20,226 nt of DNA from SZUA-22 sp039714835 (GCA_039714835.1 JBDLIN010000043.1:1-20226); one strand, 5' to 3'; numbered from the stretch's first letter, positions 7,202 to 15,822 are shown. Notes: generated from the letters alone by a model not told the origin. Translations and numbers: made by a program.

Positions 7202-10200
7202 TTATTTCAATAGAAGCATCTTCTTAACTTCAACTTTCTGATCTGCTTGAAGTCTGTAAATATAAGCACCACTTGCTAATCTACTTGCATCGAAATGTTT
7301 GTTATAGAAACCAGCAGCCATACTTTGATTGTCAATTAATCTAGTAACAACTCTACCAAGAATATCATAGATAACTAAATTAACTTTAGCTTCAGAAGGT
7401 AGTCCAAACCGAATAGTAGTAGTAGGATTAAATGGATTTGGATAGTTCTGATCTACGAAGAATTCTTTTGGTATTAAACTTTCACCATTGACATCAGTAT
7501 AAGTGTCTTTTAATGTAACAAGAATGGTATCAACACTTGCAATGATTCCTTCACCACTAACACCACTAGTAGTTCTAAGTGTTAATAATACACTTAATGA
7601 GTCAGTTCCTGTGAGGGCAACTATATCAATAATATCTTGTCCTGATACAGTAAAGGTTGTATCTGCACCATTATTATCAGACATTTCTAATACTAAATCT
7701 GATCCGTCAGCTGGACTCAATACAGCAAATTGATAGATCAAAGCGTCACCATTTAAGTCAACTGCAGGATGCCAGCTAAATACTTGGTCTGCCGCTGGAT
7801 CAGAAATTTCTAATACACCACCATCAAGAGCTTTTGTTTCATCTGTAAAGAAGAAATAAGGTGATGGAGGAGCAAGAGCGCCTTGTTCAAAGTCAGAAAA
7901 TGCTCTAGGGGATGCTTGATAACCATCTAAATACTCAGTAGATGAAGAAGAGTATTGACCAGCTATAAATGTTAAATTAACAGGCCAAGTTGGTTCTCCA
8001 GGCTCAAAATCAAGAACATCCTGATCTAAATATGCTACAAACTCTTTATAACCATCTGTCAAATCGAAAGTTTTACCATACCCACCGGAATCTGGCCATG
8101 TTTCGCCTTCAACTTTTGTAACAGCATTGATTTTTAATAATGAGCCTTCATATTTTTCACCATCAGAAGTATATTCATCAACTGTTAATACTAATGGGGC
8201 TGGAATAGTTGCAGTACCTAATTCAAAAAATTCAGTAGCATAAATTTCAGTTAAACCTCTATACTGGGCAAGAGTACCTTTTACAAGAATTTGCGAACCA
8301 GCTGCAAAATGAGTTGAATCATTTCCGCTTTGATATACCCAAATACCAGCAGATTCATCTTGAATAGCGATAAGAAGAGCTGAACCAGAGTAACTATTAA
8401 TTGATGTAACAACACCTTTTACAACAACATCCTGCCCATCTCTGTCAGGAATTCCATCACCATTATCATCAATTCTTACGTCAGCAATAGGTTCAAATTC
8501 AAGAGTTTGGAAATCAAGAATAACGATTGGGAAAGGTGTACCAACGGCAGGGCCTCTTGCATAATCTGAAGTATAAAGCACTTCTAGATCTGCATCATCA
8601 TCAAGATTTGCCATATGAACAACTTCGTATTGAGTAAACTGGTCGTTCATTTCGGCATCAATAACAGTAGCACTCCAACTATTAGCATCTGCAATATCTC
8701 CGCCTGTATATTCAACTCTGTAGATTTGTCCGTTAGGAATACTTGCACGTGAGCCGGTAACAAAGTCTATCATACCATCACCATCAATATCGCCAACTGA
8801 ACCACCATTGAGTCGGTTTCCACCAACATCTGTGAAATCAGCAATTTCATGTGCTACCCATGCTCCGTTTTCCCATGTAAGCATGTTTACTTTTGCATCA
8901 TACCAGTTGCCAGTAATGATTTCTTCAACACCATCATTATCAACATCAGTTGCTGAAGCAGATAAGAATGAACCATTAACAATACCTGGCTGAGTTTTTG
9001 TTAATTTGTAAGCACCATCTTCAAAATATACAGATTGAAGATTACCGCTACCATTAAAGAAATGAGCTTTACCATTAGCAACGACCATATCCCATCTTCT
9101 TGTAGCATCTGCTGTTAAAGTATCTGAATAACTACCAACAGTAAGAGGTTGAGTATTATCACCGACACTACGAGGAACACCGGTATAAAGAACTTCGTCC
9201 ATTCCTGAACCATCAATGTTAGCAACAACCATCATATCCATTTGACCAATGGCATCAGCACCAAGAACACCTTTATCTAATAGACTAACAGCATAGCTAG
9301 CATCAGCAGTGATATCACCACCTTGATATGAAACAAGATAAATTTCATCCGTACCTCTAAAACCAACTGCAAAGTCAATTAGAGAGTCTGCTGTTATATA
9401 TCCTGCACGAACACTAGTGACTCTAGTACCAGTATTGCCAGTAAAATCAGCAATTTGATGTCCAACTAATGAATCAGCATCTGGAACTAACACCCAAACA
9501 CCAGCAGAACCGCCTGATAAATAGTCACCCGTTACTATTTCTTCAGTCCCGTCACTATCAACATCAACAACATTAGCAGATAACCAAGACCATCCAGGAT
9601 AAGCTTGATATCTTGCACCTTCAGTGTATGTTGTTCCATCATTTGTTATTTCAACAATACCACCATCACTATCGAACAGATAAGCTGTTTGATCAATAAT
9701 TGCTAGGTCACGGTAATCATTTGAAAGAGCTTCAGAACCATCATCTACATTAAAGACAAGGTTATCAACCCATACATAATTCTGTCCAGCAGTATTACCA
9801 CCGGCTATTTTGATATAACCACTATCACTTGTTGCAGTACCCGATAATGTAAATGTAGTAAAACCTGAATCTGAATTAATTAAAACTGAATCTGTAGATG
9901 TAAAAGTCTCTACGATAAGATATAACTTATATGTCTCAGGAACTCCCCAACCTTCTGTTTTAATATCAACACTTAATGAATAATCATTACCAGACATTGG
10001 TGCAATTTTTCTTTTAGCTAAGAAATCATATCCGCCATCGCCTAATTCCAATGCACCAGTACCGCCGACTCCAGCCGTAGCATTATGTGCTTCTGTTGTA
10101 TAAACATTTCCTTCATTCCAATGGCTCCAGTTAGCAATATCTGCATCATCTTCAAAAGCTATGTTTAGGTTCTTACTAGCTGAAAGATTTGAACCAGCAG

Positions 10201-11485
10201 CTTCCATAGTCCATGTTTCAGAACCATCACCAGCATCAGGAATATCGCTTACACTTACAACACCCCATCCATAAAAGGCATGTCTTTCAGCAAAAACAAA
10301 TTCTTGAGAACCATCACTATCAATATCAGTTACATAACCACGGAAAGGTCGCATGCTTGTACTTGCCGGCACACCCATATTCCATTCAGCATTTGGAGAA
10401 AGGGTACCATCACCGTTATCAATACCTATAGTTTCAGCACTATCAGCTGATGCTTCGTAAACAACTATTCTAGAAGGATCTTCGTTTCCAGCTCCAAAAT
10501 TATTTATTGGACACCAAATAATTTCACCAAGACCATCGCTATCCATATCACCGGATGTTAAAACAGGCCAAGTGTTTTGATAGTCAATTCCAGGAATTGT
10601 AGTGCTCCATCTAAGAACAAATGCACCAGCAACTAATTCATATTTATAAAGAGTAGGAATTAATTCGCCGTCAGGGCCATCATTCCAGTTATCGTTTATT
10701 GCATATAAATCCATTAGTCCGTCGCCATCTAAGTCTAAGTCAGTAACAAGATTACCAAAACCACCATCTGGTCCATCAATTACTGAACTACGAACAAATT
10801 GATTATATAGTTCTGTTTTAGCATTAAATTCCATCGTCCAAGTTTCTGAACCAGGACCAGCATCCGGGACATCATCAACAGAGATGATACCAAAATTAAA
10901 GTGATCTCTTCTTTCAGCGAAAACCACTTCTTCTTTTCCATCTTCATCAATGTCAAATGCTACCCATTTTAGAGGTCGCATACTTGTGCTTTCAGGAACA
11001 TCCATATTCCATGAAGTATTTGGAGTAAAGTTACCAGCTCCATCAGAAATACCTAATACATCATCACCATCTACTTCAAATACAGTTATTCTATCTGGTG
11101 TTGTATTCGTAGAAAAACTTTCAGTATATCCCCAAATAATTTCAGGTTTACCGTCTCCATCAAGGTCACCTGTTGTTAAAGCAGCCCAAGTGTTTTGTCT
11201 TTCATCTGGCAAAGAAGCTGCCCAGACAGAATCCCATGAAGTACCATTTAATTCATATTTGATTATTTGCGGTATTTCATCACCGGTCATAAAATCAGTC
11301 ATACCATCAACTGAATATATTTCCAGTTTACCGTCACCATCAAGATCAACACCAGCTACAGTTGCTCCAAAACCTGACGGATAAGTTGCAGGGGCATCTA
11401 ATATAGCACTTCTAATAAATGTATCTTGTGCAAATATACTTCCTGCAAGAAGCATGGTTAATAAAATTAGTGATTTAAGTTTCAT
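7202..11485 (-). CDS. Giant T9SS-exported FG-GAP/VCBS repeat protein with CBM-like and OB-fold domains
   Basis: Secreted surface protein of 1427 aa. The start is the second of two adjacent ATGs: GGAGG at 11493-11497 is 7 nt from it but only 4 nt from ATG 11488. Signal peptide is about 1-20 (SIFAQ). Two long copies of a calcium-binding FG-GAP unit follow (23-219 and 230-428). Next are a carbohydrate-binding/jelly-roll-like module (about 440-580, ending YVWVDNLVF) and a second pair of FG-GAP units (626-769 and 830-973). An OB-fold-like domain (about 1003-1200, VVVKGVVTSINSYSG...) and an Ig-like segment (about 1205-1330) lead to the sorting domain (1338-1427, QNYPNPFNPTTTI ... KKMLLLK). Nine canonical DxDxDG loops are visible, such as DLDGDGKLEI and DIDGDGMIDF. 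Likely an adhesive or polymer-binding surface protein; no catalytic motif was recognised. Confidence 0.87.
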   Translation of the reverse strand: MKLKSLILLTMLLAGSIFAQDTFIRSAILDAPATYPSGFGATVAGVDLDGDGKLEIYSVDGMTDFMTGDEIPQIIKYELNGTSWDSVWAASLPDERQNTWAALTTGDLDGDGKPEIIWGYTESFSTNTTPDRITVFEVDGDDVLGISDGAGNFTPNTSWNMDVPESTSMRPLKWVAFDIDEDGKEEVVFAERRDHFNFGIISVDDVPDAGPGSETWTMEFNAKTELYNQFVRSSVIDGPDGGFGNLVTDLDLDGDGLMDLYAINDNWNDGPDGELIPTLYKYELVAGAFVLRWSTTIPGIDYQNTWPVLTSGDMDSDGLGEIIWCPINNFGAGNEDPSRIVVYEASADSAETIGIDNGDGTLSPNAEWNMGVPASTSMRPFRGYVTDIDSDGSQEFVFAERHAFYGWGVVSVSDIPDAGDGSETWTMEAAGSNLSASKNLNIAFEDDADIANWSHWNEGNVYTTEAHNATAGVGGTGALELGDGGYDFLAKRKIAPMSGNDYSLSVDIKTEGWGVPETYKLYLIVETFTSTDSVLINSDSGFTTFTLSGTATSDSGYIKIAGGNTAGQNYVWVDNLVFNVDDGSEALSNDYRDLAIIDQTAYLFDSDGGIVEITNDGTTYTEGARYQAYPGWSWLSANVVDVDSDGTEEIVTGDYLSGGSAGVWVLVPDADSLVGHQIADFTGNTGTRVTSVRAGYITADSLIDFAVGFRGTDEIYLVSYQGGDITADASYAVSLLDKGVLGADAIGQMDMMVVANIDGSGMDEVLYTGVPRSVGDNTQPLTVGSYSDTLTADATRRWDMVVANGKAHFFNGSGNLQSVYFEDGAYKLTKTQPGIVNGSFLSASATDVDNDGVEEIITGNWYDAKVNMLTWENGAWVAHEIADFTDVGGNRLNGGSVGDIDGDGMIDFVTGSRASIPNGQIYRVEYTGGDIADANSWSATVIDAEMNDQFTQYEVVHMANLDDDADLEVLYTSDYARGPAVGTPFPIVILDFQTLEFEPIADVRIDDNGDGIPDRDGQDVVVKGVVTSINSYSGSALLIAIQDESAGIWVYQSGNDSTHFAAGSQILVKGTLAQYRGLTEIYATEFFELGTATIPAPLVLTVDEYTSDGEKYEGSLLKINAVTKVEGETWPDSGGYGKTFDLTDGYKEFVAYLDQDVLDFEPGEPTWPVNLTFIAGQYSSSSTEYLDGYQASPRAFSDFEQGALAPPSPYFFFTDETKALDGGVLEISDPAADQVFSWHPAVDLNGDALIYQFAVLSPADGSDLVLEMSDNNGADTTFTVSGQDIIDIVALTGTDSLSVLLTLRTTSGVSGEGIIASVDTILVTLKDTYTDVNGESLIPKEFFVDQNYPNPFNPTTTIRFGLPSEAKVNLVIYDILGRVVTRLIDNQSMAAGFYNKHFDASRLASGAYIYRLQADQKVEVKKMLLLK
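8567..8998 (-). repeat. Internal duplication B, second copy (FG-GAP unit)
   Basis: Encodes residues 830-973 of the giant protein. It parallels 9179..9610 in order and spacing: an N-terminal 'LSASATDVDNDGVEEIITGN' versus 'LSANVVDVDSDGTEEIVTGD', a shared 'HQIADFT/HEIADFT', a shared 'TGGDI/QGGDI', and a closing 'LEVLYTS' versus 'DEVLYTG'. About 144 residues per copy. Confidence 0.7.
9179..9610 (-). repeat. Internal duplication B, first copy (FG-GAP unit)
   Basis: Encodes residues 626-769 of the giant protein and is the partner of 8567..8998. The two are separated by about 60 residues. Conservation is at protein level; the DNA copies have diverged, so the duplication is not recent. Confidence 0.7.
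10202..10798 (-). repeat. Internal duplication A, second copy (about 200 aa)
   Basis: Encodes residues 230-428. It repeats the order of 10829..11419: FVRSSVIDGP, DLDGDGLMDLY, YQNTWPVLTSGDMDSDG, EWNMGVPASTSMRP, DIDSDGSQEFVFAER, and closing DAGDGSETWTME. Each block has a near-identical counterpart in the other copy. Confidence 0.85.
10829..11419 (-). repeat. Internal duplication A, first copy (about 197 aa)
   Basis: Encodes residues 23-219: TFIRSAILDAP, DLDGDGKLEIY, RQNTWAALTTGDLDGDG, SWNMDVPESTSMRP, DIDEDGKEEVVFAER, and closing DAGPGSETWTME. The partner copy is 10202..10798. Confidence 0.85.
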
Positions 11486-11526
11486 CATAATACCTCCATT
11501 ATGAATGTGAGAAATGAGTTAATTAG

Positions 11527-11567
11527 TAAAAAATAAAAAAGCACTGAAAGAAAATCATCAGTGCTTT
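11527..11567 (-). terminator. Rho-independent terminator after the propeller gene
   Basis: A 10-bp stem aaagcactga/tcagtgcttt (11538-11547 with 11558-11567) is followed on the - strand by a T-rich tract (TTTTTATTTTTT reading downward from 11540). It lies just past the stop at 11575. Only about 40 bases separate the end of this T-rich tract from the ribosome binding site of the next - strand gene. Confidence 0.85.
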
Positions 11568-11574
11568 AATTATA

Positions 11575-13026
11575 TTATTTAAGTAAAGTCATTTTTTTAG
11601 ATATAACATTTCCACCATTACTGATGCTGTATATGTATGTGCCTGAAGCTAATCTTGATGCATCAAATGTTACTTTATAGATACCAGCTTCAAATTCAGC
11701 TCCATTTACAAGATTGGTTATTAATTCTCCCTTTATATTATAAATTGATAGAGTAATTGGAGCTCTTTCTGTAACAGAAAACTCAATAGTTGTTGATGGA
11801 TTAAAGGGATTAGGATAGTTTTGTGATACTTTAAAACTATTAGGAATTTGAGATTCTAATTTTTCAACACCAACAATTGTCAACTCAATTGTTGGGAGTG
11901 TACCTGAATAAGTCCATTTTTCTATTGCCCATCCATAATGGGATTGAGTGTAAAGGTTTTTATTATCATCAAAATCAACTGTGAAGGTAGAAGTATAACC
12001 AGAAGCAACACCCGGTACAGCATTTGCATATTGACCAGCTGCATCAAAGTTCCACTTCGCTACATCTATTGTATCTAAAATTTCACCGCTATTTGGATTG
12101 AGTGCATACATTCTACCAAACCAATATGAATTGATCTCGAAAAGATCATTATCAACTGCAACAAAAAGAATATTGTTCTCATCTAAAAAAGATAAATTCA
12201 GTGGTCCAGCTACATTTGCCGAATCGACATAATCAAGTCTTTCATAAGAAAAAGATGGAGCAAGAGTATATCCATCCGTAATGTTACCCGTATAAGCATG
12301 TATTTTACCATTGTCTTTATTTGAAACATAAAGAATTGTTCCATCAGAATTGGTTGTAACACCCTCTGCTAATCCATTATCTGGAAGTGTAATAGTTTGT
12401 TTAGGTTCTGCAGAATGTCCTGATGACCATTCCGGATCATTTGAATCATATATAAAAACTTTACTTGGTTCTGATTCGTTACCTTGAGTCGTTACATAGA
12501 CTCTCCCAGCATCATCAACATGTATCGCCCATAATGAATCAACTGCAAATGGATTAGTTGCTGTCGATAATCTTTTTGGATGTGTGTAAACAGAATCTTC
12601 ACGTATTTCGAAAACGAGAATGTTATAAGCAGCATCATTACTTGCAACAAAGATCAAATCACCTTGGGATGCTATATCATAAGCTTTATCCATTTCAACT
12701 TGATCAAAACCGTTTATCCAAAAAGTTTTTGGGGGATCATCTCCAGAACTGAAACTTGCACCAAGTCGACCCGTACTGTCAGTAGCATTTTTATAACCGA
12801 CTAGGTAATATTCATCCGCTGATGGTCTGCTTACAAGAGCAACGAAATTATTGTCACCAGTTGTAGCAGCAACTGCCATTGTACGTTGGTTTGTACCATT
12901 TACATTGTCATCATTAGTTATTAGTGCTGTTGACCAGTCACCATCAAAGGTTTGTGCTGTTATGGTTGTTGAAATTGTGAAGAAAAAAAGAAATGGTAAG
13001 ATTAAGAAAGTAAAAACTTTTTTCAT
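11575..13026 (-). CDS. T9SS-exported YncE/NHL-like beta-propeller protein
   Basis: Secreted protein of 483 aa. Signal peptide is 1-25 (hydrophobic core with FFF, ending ITAQ). The body (about 26-385) consists of repeated beta strands with blade-type motifs such as DDAGRVYVTT (171-180), NSDGTILYVSNKDNGKIHAYTG (226-247) and DFDDNKNLYT (351-360), as in YncE, NHL or SMP-30-like propellers. The sorting domain occupies 396-483 (QNYPNPFNPSTTI ... FDASRLASGTYIYSI ... KKMTLLK). The start is supported by aggagg at 13031-13036. Substrate or partner is unknown; a scaffold or ligand-binding role at the cell surface is the usual expectation. It is divergent from the short FnIII-like gene and may share regulation with the giant protein downstream, from which it is separated by a terminator. 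Confidence 0.83.
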   Translation of the reverse strand: MKKVFTFLILPFLFFFTISTTITAQTFDGDWSTALITNDDNVNGTNQRTMAVAATTGDNNFVALVSRPSADEYYLVGYKNATDSTGRLGASFSSGDDPPKTFWINGFDQVEMDKAYDIASQGDLIFVASNDAAYNILVFEIREDSVYTHPKRLSTATNPFAVDSLWAIHVDDAGRVYVTTQGNESEPSKVFIYDSNDPEWSSGHSAEPKQTITLPDNGLAEGVTTNSDGTILYVSNKDNGKIHAYTGNITDGYTLAPSFSYERLDYVDSANVAGPLNLSFLDENNILFVAVDNDLFEINSYWFGRMYALNPNSGEILDTIDVAKWNFDAAGQYANAVPGVASGYTSTFTVDFDDNKNLYTQSHYGWAIEKWTYSGTLPTIELTIVGVEKLESQIPNSFKVSQNYPNPFNPSTTIEFSVTERAPITLSIYNIKGELITNLVNGAEFEAGIYKVTFDASRLASGTYIYSISNGGNVISKKMTLLK

Positions 13027-13088
13027 ATCTCCTCCTAGGTAGAATGAAAGTTATTATTAAATGTTACATTAACTATAACTAATTAGTA

Positions 13089-13116
13089 AAATTACAAATT
13101 ATCACTTTAAAGTCAA
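13089..13116 (-). promoter_or_regulatory. Candidate sigma70-type promoter for the propeller gene
   Basis: On the - strand TTGACT (13116-13111) and TAATTT (13094-13089) are separated by 16 bases. Transcription would start about 55 bases before the ATG at 13026, leaving room for the visible ribosome binding site. Prediction from consensus only. Confidence 0.4.
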
Positions 13117-13208
13117 GTTATGGTAGAGAAATAATTATACATTATGTCCTTATTTGAAATATTATTCATTCTTAGTTCTATTAGAAGTAAAAAAAATAAA
13201 ATTTATTC

Positions 13209-13237
13209 TTGACAAACAGAGATGGATAAAATATATT
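13209..13237 (+). promoter_or_regulatory. Candidate sigma70-type promoter, possibly for a leaderless message
   Basis: TTGACA (13209-13214) and TATATT (13232-13237) are separated by exactly 17 bases. A start of transcription 7 bases further falls on or next to the ATG at 13244, which has no Shine-Dalgarno. The match is good, but AT-rich DNA yields chance hits. Confidence 0.45.
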
Positions 13238-13243
13238 ACAAGT

Positions 13244-13645
13244 ATGAAAAAATATGCTCATAAAATTATACTCCTATTTTTCTCATTTTCATTATTATTT
13301 GCGGGAACATTTTATAACGATTTCATTATTGTAAGTGATTCTGATAATGTAATGCTTTCCTGGCAGACAACGACAGAAGATAATCTTAAAGAAACATGCA
13401 TTGAAAGAAAAACTGTTAATGGTATCTTTTCTGAAATTGGTATAGTAAAGGCAAAGGGCGATAATTCATTCTATGAATTCATAGATGAAAATGCATTCAA
13501 AACTAATGATGCTGTCTATATTTATCGGTTAAAATTTGCATACAATGATAATAGAACTCCTGGCTATTCCGCGGAGCTTTCAGTTACACATCTTACTTCA
13601 GTGGGCAAACAGACTTGGGGTAGTATAAAAGCTTTGTTCCGTTAA
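13244..13645 (+). CDS. Short exported FnIII-like protein of unknown function
   Basis: 133 aa. The frame stays open upstream to a TTG at 13154, but ATG 13244 is chosen because it begins a clean signal peptide (MKKYAHKIILLFFSFSLLFA), and a good promoter lies inside the longer version. The mature part looks like one fibronectin type III/Ig sandwich: VMLSWQTTTEDNLKETCIERK, then YIYRLKFAYNDNRTPGYS. It ends SVGKQTWGSIKALFR, a basic amphipathic tail that I associate with small exported proteins of Ignavibacteria (from memory, not searched). There is no T9SS sorting domain, so it probably remains periplasmic or is surface-anchored by another route. Function unknown. The next gene, maf, starts 41 bases later in the same direction. 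Confidence 0.7.
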   Translation: MKKYAHKIILLFFSFSLLFAGTFYNDFIIVSDSDNVMLSWQTTTEDNLKETCIERKTVNGIFSEIGIVKAKGDNSFYEFIDENAFKTNDAVYIYRLKFAYNDNRTPGYSAELSVTHLTSVGKQTWGSIKALFR

Positions 13646-13686
13646 TAAATTACTTTGACTCTCGTAAAGTCCTTCATTAATTACTC

Positions 13687-14265
13687 ATGATTGATACAAA
13701 ATATCCAATCTATTTAGCATCAAAATCTCCTCGTAGAAAAATATTATTAAAGCAGATAGGATTAGATTTTAAAACATTTAGTGTTGAACTAAATGAAGAA
13801 ATCCTTGATGGTGAACATCCCATTAAAACTGTTAAACGACTTTCGTTAGAGAAACTGAAAATAGCTGAGGAGAGAATATCGAACGGGATAGTTATCACAG
13901 CAGATACTATTGTTGTTATTGATAAGGAGATCATAGGAAAACCGAGAACAAAATCTGAAGCAAAAAAAATACTTAAAAAATTAAGTGGAAAAACTCATTT
14001 TGTTTATACTGGATATTCTATAAAAAATTCCTCTAATAACAAACTTATAACTGAGTACAGCCGAACGTCTGTAACTTTCAGAAAATTATCAATCAGTGAA
14101 ATAGATAATTATATAAAATCGGGGAGTCCTATGGATAAAGCCGGAGCATATGGAATACAAGATGATTATGGCGCTGTTTTTATCTCAAAAATAAGAGGTT
14201 GTTACTATAACGTTGTAGGTTTACCGCTTTCCAAAGTTTATATGTCACTTTTAGAGATTATTTAG
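13687..14265 (+). CDS. maf: Maf family nucleoside triphosphate pyrophosphatase
   Basis: 192 aa, the usual Maf length. Members hydrolyse dTTP/UTP or modified nucleotides to the monophosphate and pyrophosphate in the cytoplasm, guarding the nucleotide pool and affecting septation. Visible motifs are LASKSPRR (10-17, phosphate-binding loop), TADTIV (71-76, catalytic acidic residue Asp73), GKP (84-86), SGKTHFVYTG (100-109), DKAGAYGIQ (150-158) and NVVGLPL (175-181). The DKAGAYGIQ form matches the dTTP/UTP-specific (YhdE-type) branch better than the YceF branch, a judgement from motif only. Its stop is 1 nt from the GTG start of the following membrane protein, so the two are almost certainly cotranscribed. 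Confidence 0.95.
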   Translation: MIDTKYPIYLASKSPRRKILLKQIGLDFKTFSVELNEEILDGEHPIKTVKRLSLEKLKIAEERISNGIVITADTIVVIDKEIIGKPRTKSEAKKILKKLSGKTHFVYTGYSIKNSSNNKLITEYSRTSVTFRKLSISEIDNYIKSGSPMDKAGAYGIQDDYGAVFISKIRGCYYNVVGLPLSKVYMSLLEII

Positions 14266-14266
14266 C

Positions 14267-15238
14267 GTGATAGAAAAAGTCAAAAAAAATATTTTTATCG
14301 CCTTAGCTTTTAGTATGATTATTTATTTGCTTCTATCGTTCTACGCTGATTTTGATGAAGTCAAAAACGCAATAATGATGTTCAATTGGTCTTATCTTAT
14401 TCTTCTATTCATTCTATCATATCTTACCTTTTTTATTCGTTACATTAAATGGGAATATTGCTTAAAAGTATTAAATATTAAAATTAGTAGAAGTGACTCG
14501 TATCAGATATTTATGTCGAGCCTAATTATGAGCATAACACCCGGCAAAGTAGGTGAATTGATAAAATCATATATGATTAAGCAAACCAACAATATCCCAG
14601 TGAGCTATTCAGCGCCAATTGTTCTGATTGAACGGATAACGGAATTCCTATCTTTGCTATTGATTGGACTAATAGGATTATATTTTTATGAAGAATGGAA
14701 GTATTTAGTGATTGTAATGATAATTATATTAATTGCGGTCATTATTTTTCTGTCGAATGAGAAAATTGCTGGATGGAACTTAACATATTTAAGTAAATTA
14801 AAGTTAATTAATAGGCACATAAAAAATGTAACGACTGCATTATCAAATTCTCGAAAGCTTCTAGCAATTAAACCATTATTAATAACTCTAATAATAAGTT
14901 TTATTTCATGGATTAGTGAGGGGCTTATTTTTTATCTCATTCTCAGCAGTTTTGATATTGATATATCAATATTATGGTCATTTTTTATTTATGCATTTTC
15001 AATTATTGTAGGTTCCATTTCAATGATACCAGGCGGTTTAGGAATTACAGAGGGATCAATGACCTATTTATTAGTTGAAAGTGGTGTTGCAAAGAATTTT
15101 GCTGTCGCTGCTACTCTTCTTTTTCGAATTGCAACATTATGGTTTGCATTATTACTTGGAAGCTACAGTTTATTGTTATATCAAAAGAAAATTGGGAAAT
15201 CAAATTTTGATTATCTGAATTCTAACAATACAGAATAG
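14267..15238 (+). CDS. TIGR00374/UPF0104 lysylphosphatidylglycerol synthase transmembrane-region family protein
   Basis: Inner-membrane protein of 323 aa with about 7-8 hydrophobic segments (for example 8-26, 42-60, 128-163, 203-230, 237-258, 281-305). Family motifs are TPGKVGELIKSYMIK (91-105), ERITEF (122-127) and SMIPGGLGITEGS (252-264). It corresponds to the membrane domain of MprF without the aminoacyl-transferase domain, so a lipid flippase or glycolipid-related role is likely, but the substrate cannot be told from sequence. GTG start 1 nt after the maf stop; no independent ribosome binding site is obvious, consistent with coupling. About 145 bases of non-coding DNA with a promoter follow. 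Confidence 0.88.
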   Translation: MIEKVKKNIFIALAFSMIIYLLLSFYADFDEVKNAIMMFNWSYLILLFILSYLTFFIRYIKWEYCLKVLNIKISRSDSYQIFMSSLIMSITPGKVGELIKSYMIKQTNNIPVSYSAPIVLIERITEFLSLLLIGLIGLYFYEEWKYLVIVMIIILIAVIIFLSNEKIAGWNLTYLSKLKLINRHIKNVTTALSNSRKLLAIKPLLITLIISFISWISEGLIFYLILSSFDIDISILWSFFIYAFSIIVGSISMIPGGLGITEGSMTYLLVESGVAKNFAVAATLLFRIATLWFALLLGSYSLLLYQKKIGKSNFDYLNSNNTE

Positions 15239-15314
15239 GGAAGAAAGAATAATTAGCACACAAAATATCTAAAGATCAAGATAAGCTTAACAATTATTTT
15301 TAATTAAAGTACGA

Positions 15315-15343
15315 TTTACTTTGAATTTATCCACTTCTATAAT
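15315..15343 (+). promoter_or_regulatory. Candidate sigma70-type promoter for the YtxH/DUF948 genes
   Basis: A perfect TATAAT (15338-15343) lies 17 bases after TTTACT (15315-15320, four of six consensus matches). The leader would be about 30 bases, ending in a strong GGAGG. It is the only clear promoter in the 15239-15383 gap. Confidence 0.5.
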
Positions 15344-15383
15344 TATTTTATTATATATAAATTAAATTTTAATGGAGGACAAA

Positions 15384-15818
15384 ATGGCAGATGAAAATGG
15401 TGTTGGAAAAGGATTATTGATTGGTTTTTTAACTGGATCAATAGTTGGTGCAGTGATTGGATTATTGTACGCTCCAAAGTCTGGGAAAGAGTTGAGAGTT
15501 GATATTAAAGACAAAACAGATGATTATCTAAACGATGCTGAAGAATACATTGAGAAAGCCAAAACAAAAGCAAATCAAATGATTAACGACGGCAAGCAAA
15601 AATCAGAGGAGCTAATTGCAGATGCAAAAGTTAAAGTAGATGATTTGCTAAAAGAAGCTGAAGGTATTTTGGATACCGCAAAAGCAAAAACAGAAGAGTA
15701 TGTTGAACTTGGAAAGACCAATGTTGAACAAAAAGGTGAAAAACTTAAATCAGCGATTAAAAAAGGCTTAGATTCATACAAAACAGAGAAAAAAGCTGAG
15801 AGTACTGAGGAAGCTTAA
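15384..15818 (+). CDS. YtxH domain protein
   Basis: 144 aa. ATG 15384 is preferred over ATG 15372 because GGAGG (15374-15378) sits 5 nt before it and overlaps the earlier codon. The N-terminus has a glycine-rich membrane helix (about 8-28, GLLIGFLTGSIVGAVIGLLY) followed at once by the YtxH signature YAPKSGKELR (29-38). The rest is a highly charged, alanine/lysine/glutamate-rich long helix with repeated KAKTKANQ-, DAKVKVDD- and TAKAKTEE-like segments, expected to project into the cytoplasm or periplasm. The family is linked with envelope stress in Bacillus, where ytxH neighbours ytxG (DUF948). The same pairing occurs here: a DUF948-like gene follows after 4 nt. Biochemical role is unknown. Confidence 0.87.
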   Translation: MADENGVGKGLLIGFLTGSIVGAVIGLLYAPKSGKELRVDIKDKTDDYLNDAEEYIEKAKTKANQMINDGKQKSEELIADAKVKVDDLLKEAEGILDTAKAKTEEYVELGKTNVEQKGEKLKSAIKKGLDSYKTEKKAESTEEA

Positions 15819-15822
15819 CTAA

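Noticed and set aside
10950..11384. 144-codon open frame on the + strand opposite the FG-GAP gene
   Set aside because: It is the antisense of the repetitive Asp/Gly-rich coding region, where stop codons are rare on the other strand; no start signal or recognisable domain.
13154..13243. Upstream TTG-initiated extension of the short FnIII-like protein
   Set aside because: It would place 30 residues before an excellent signal peptide and overlap the TTGACA/TATATT promoter; the ATG at 13244 fits better.
13646..13686. Hairpin or promoter (TTGACT) between the FnIII-like gene and maf
   Set aside because: The possible stem is 4-5 bp and the -10 match is poor; the gap is too short to argue for either.
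14267..15238. Full MprF lysyl-phosphatidylglycerol synthase
   Set aside because: Only the membrane domain is present (323 aa); the C-terminal aminoacyl-transferase domain is missing.
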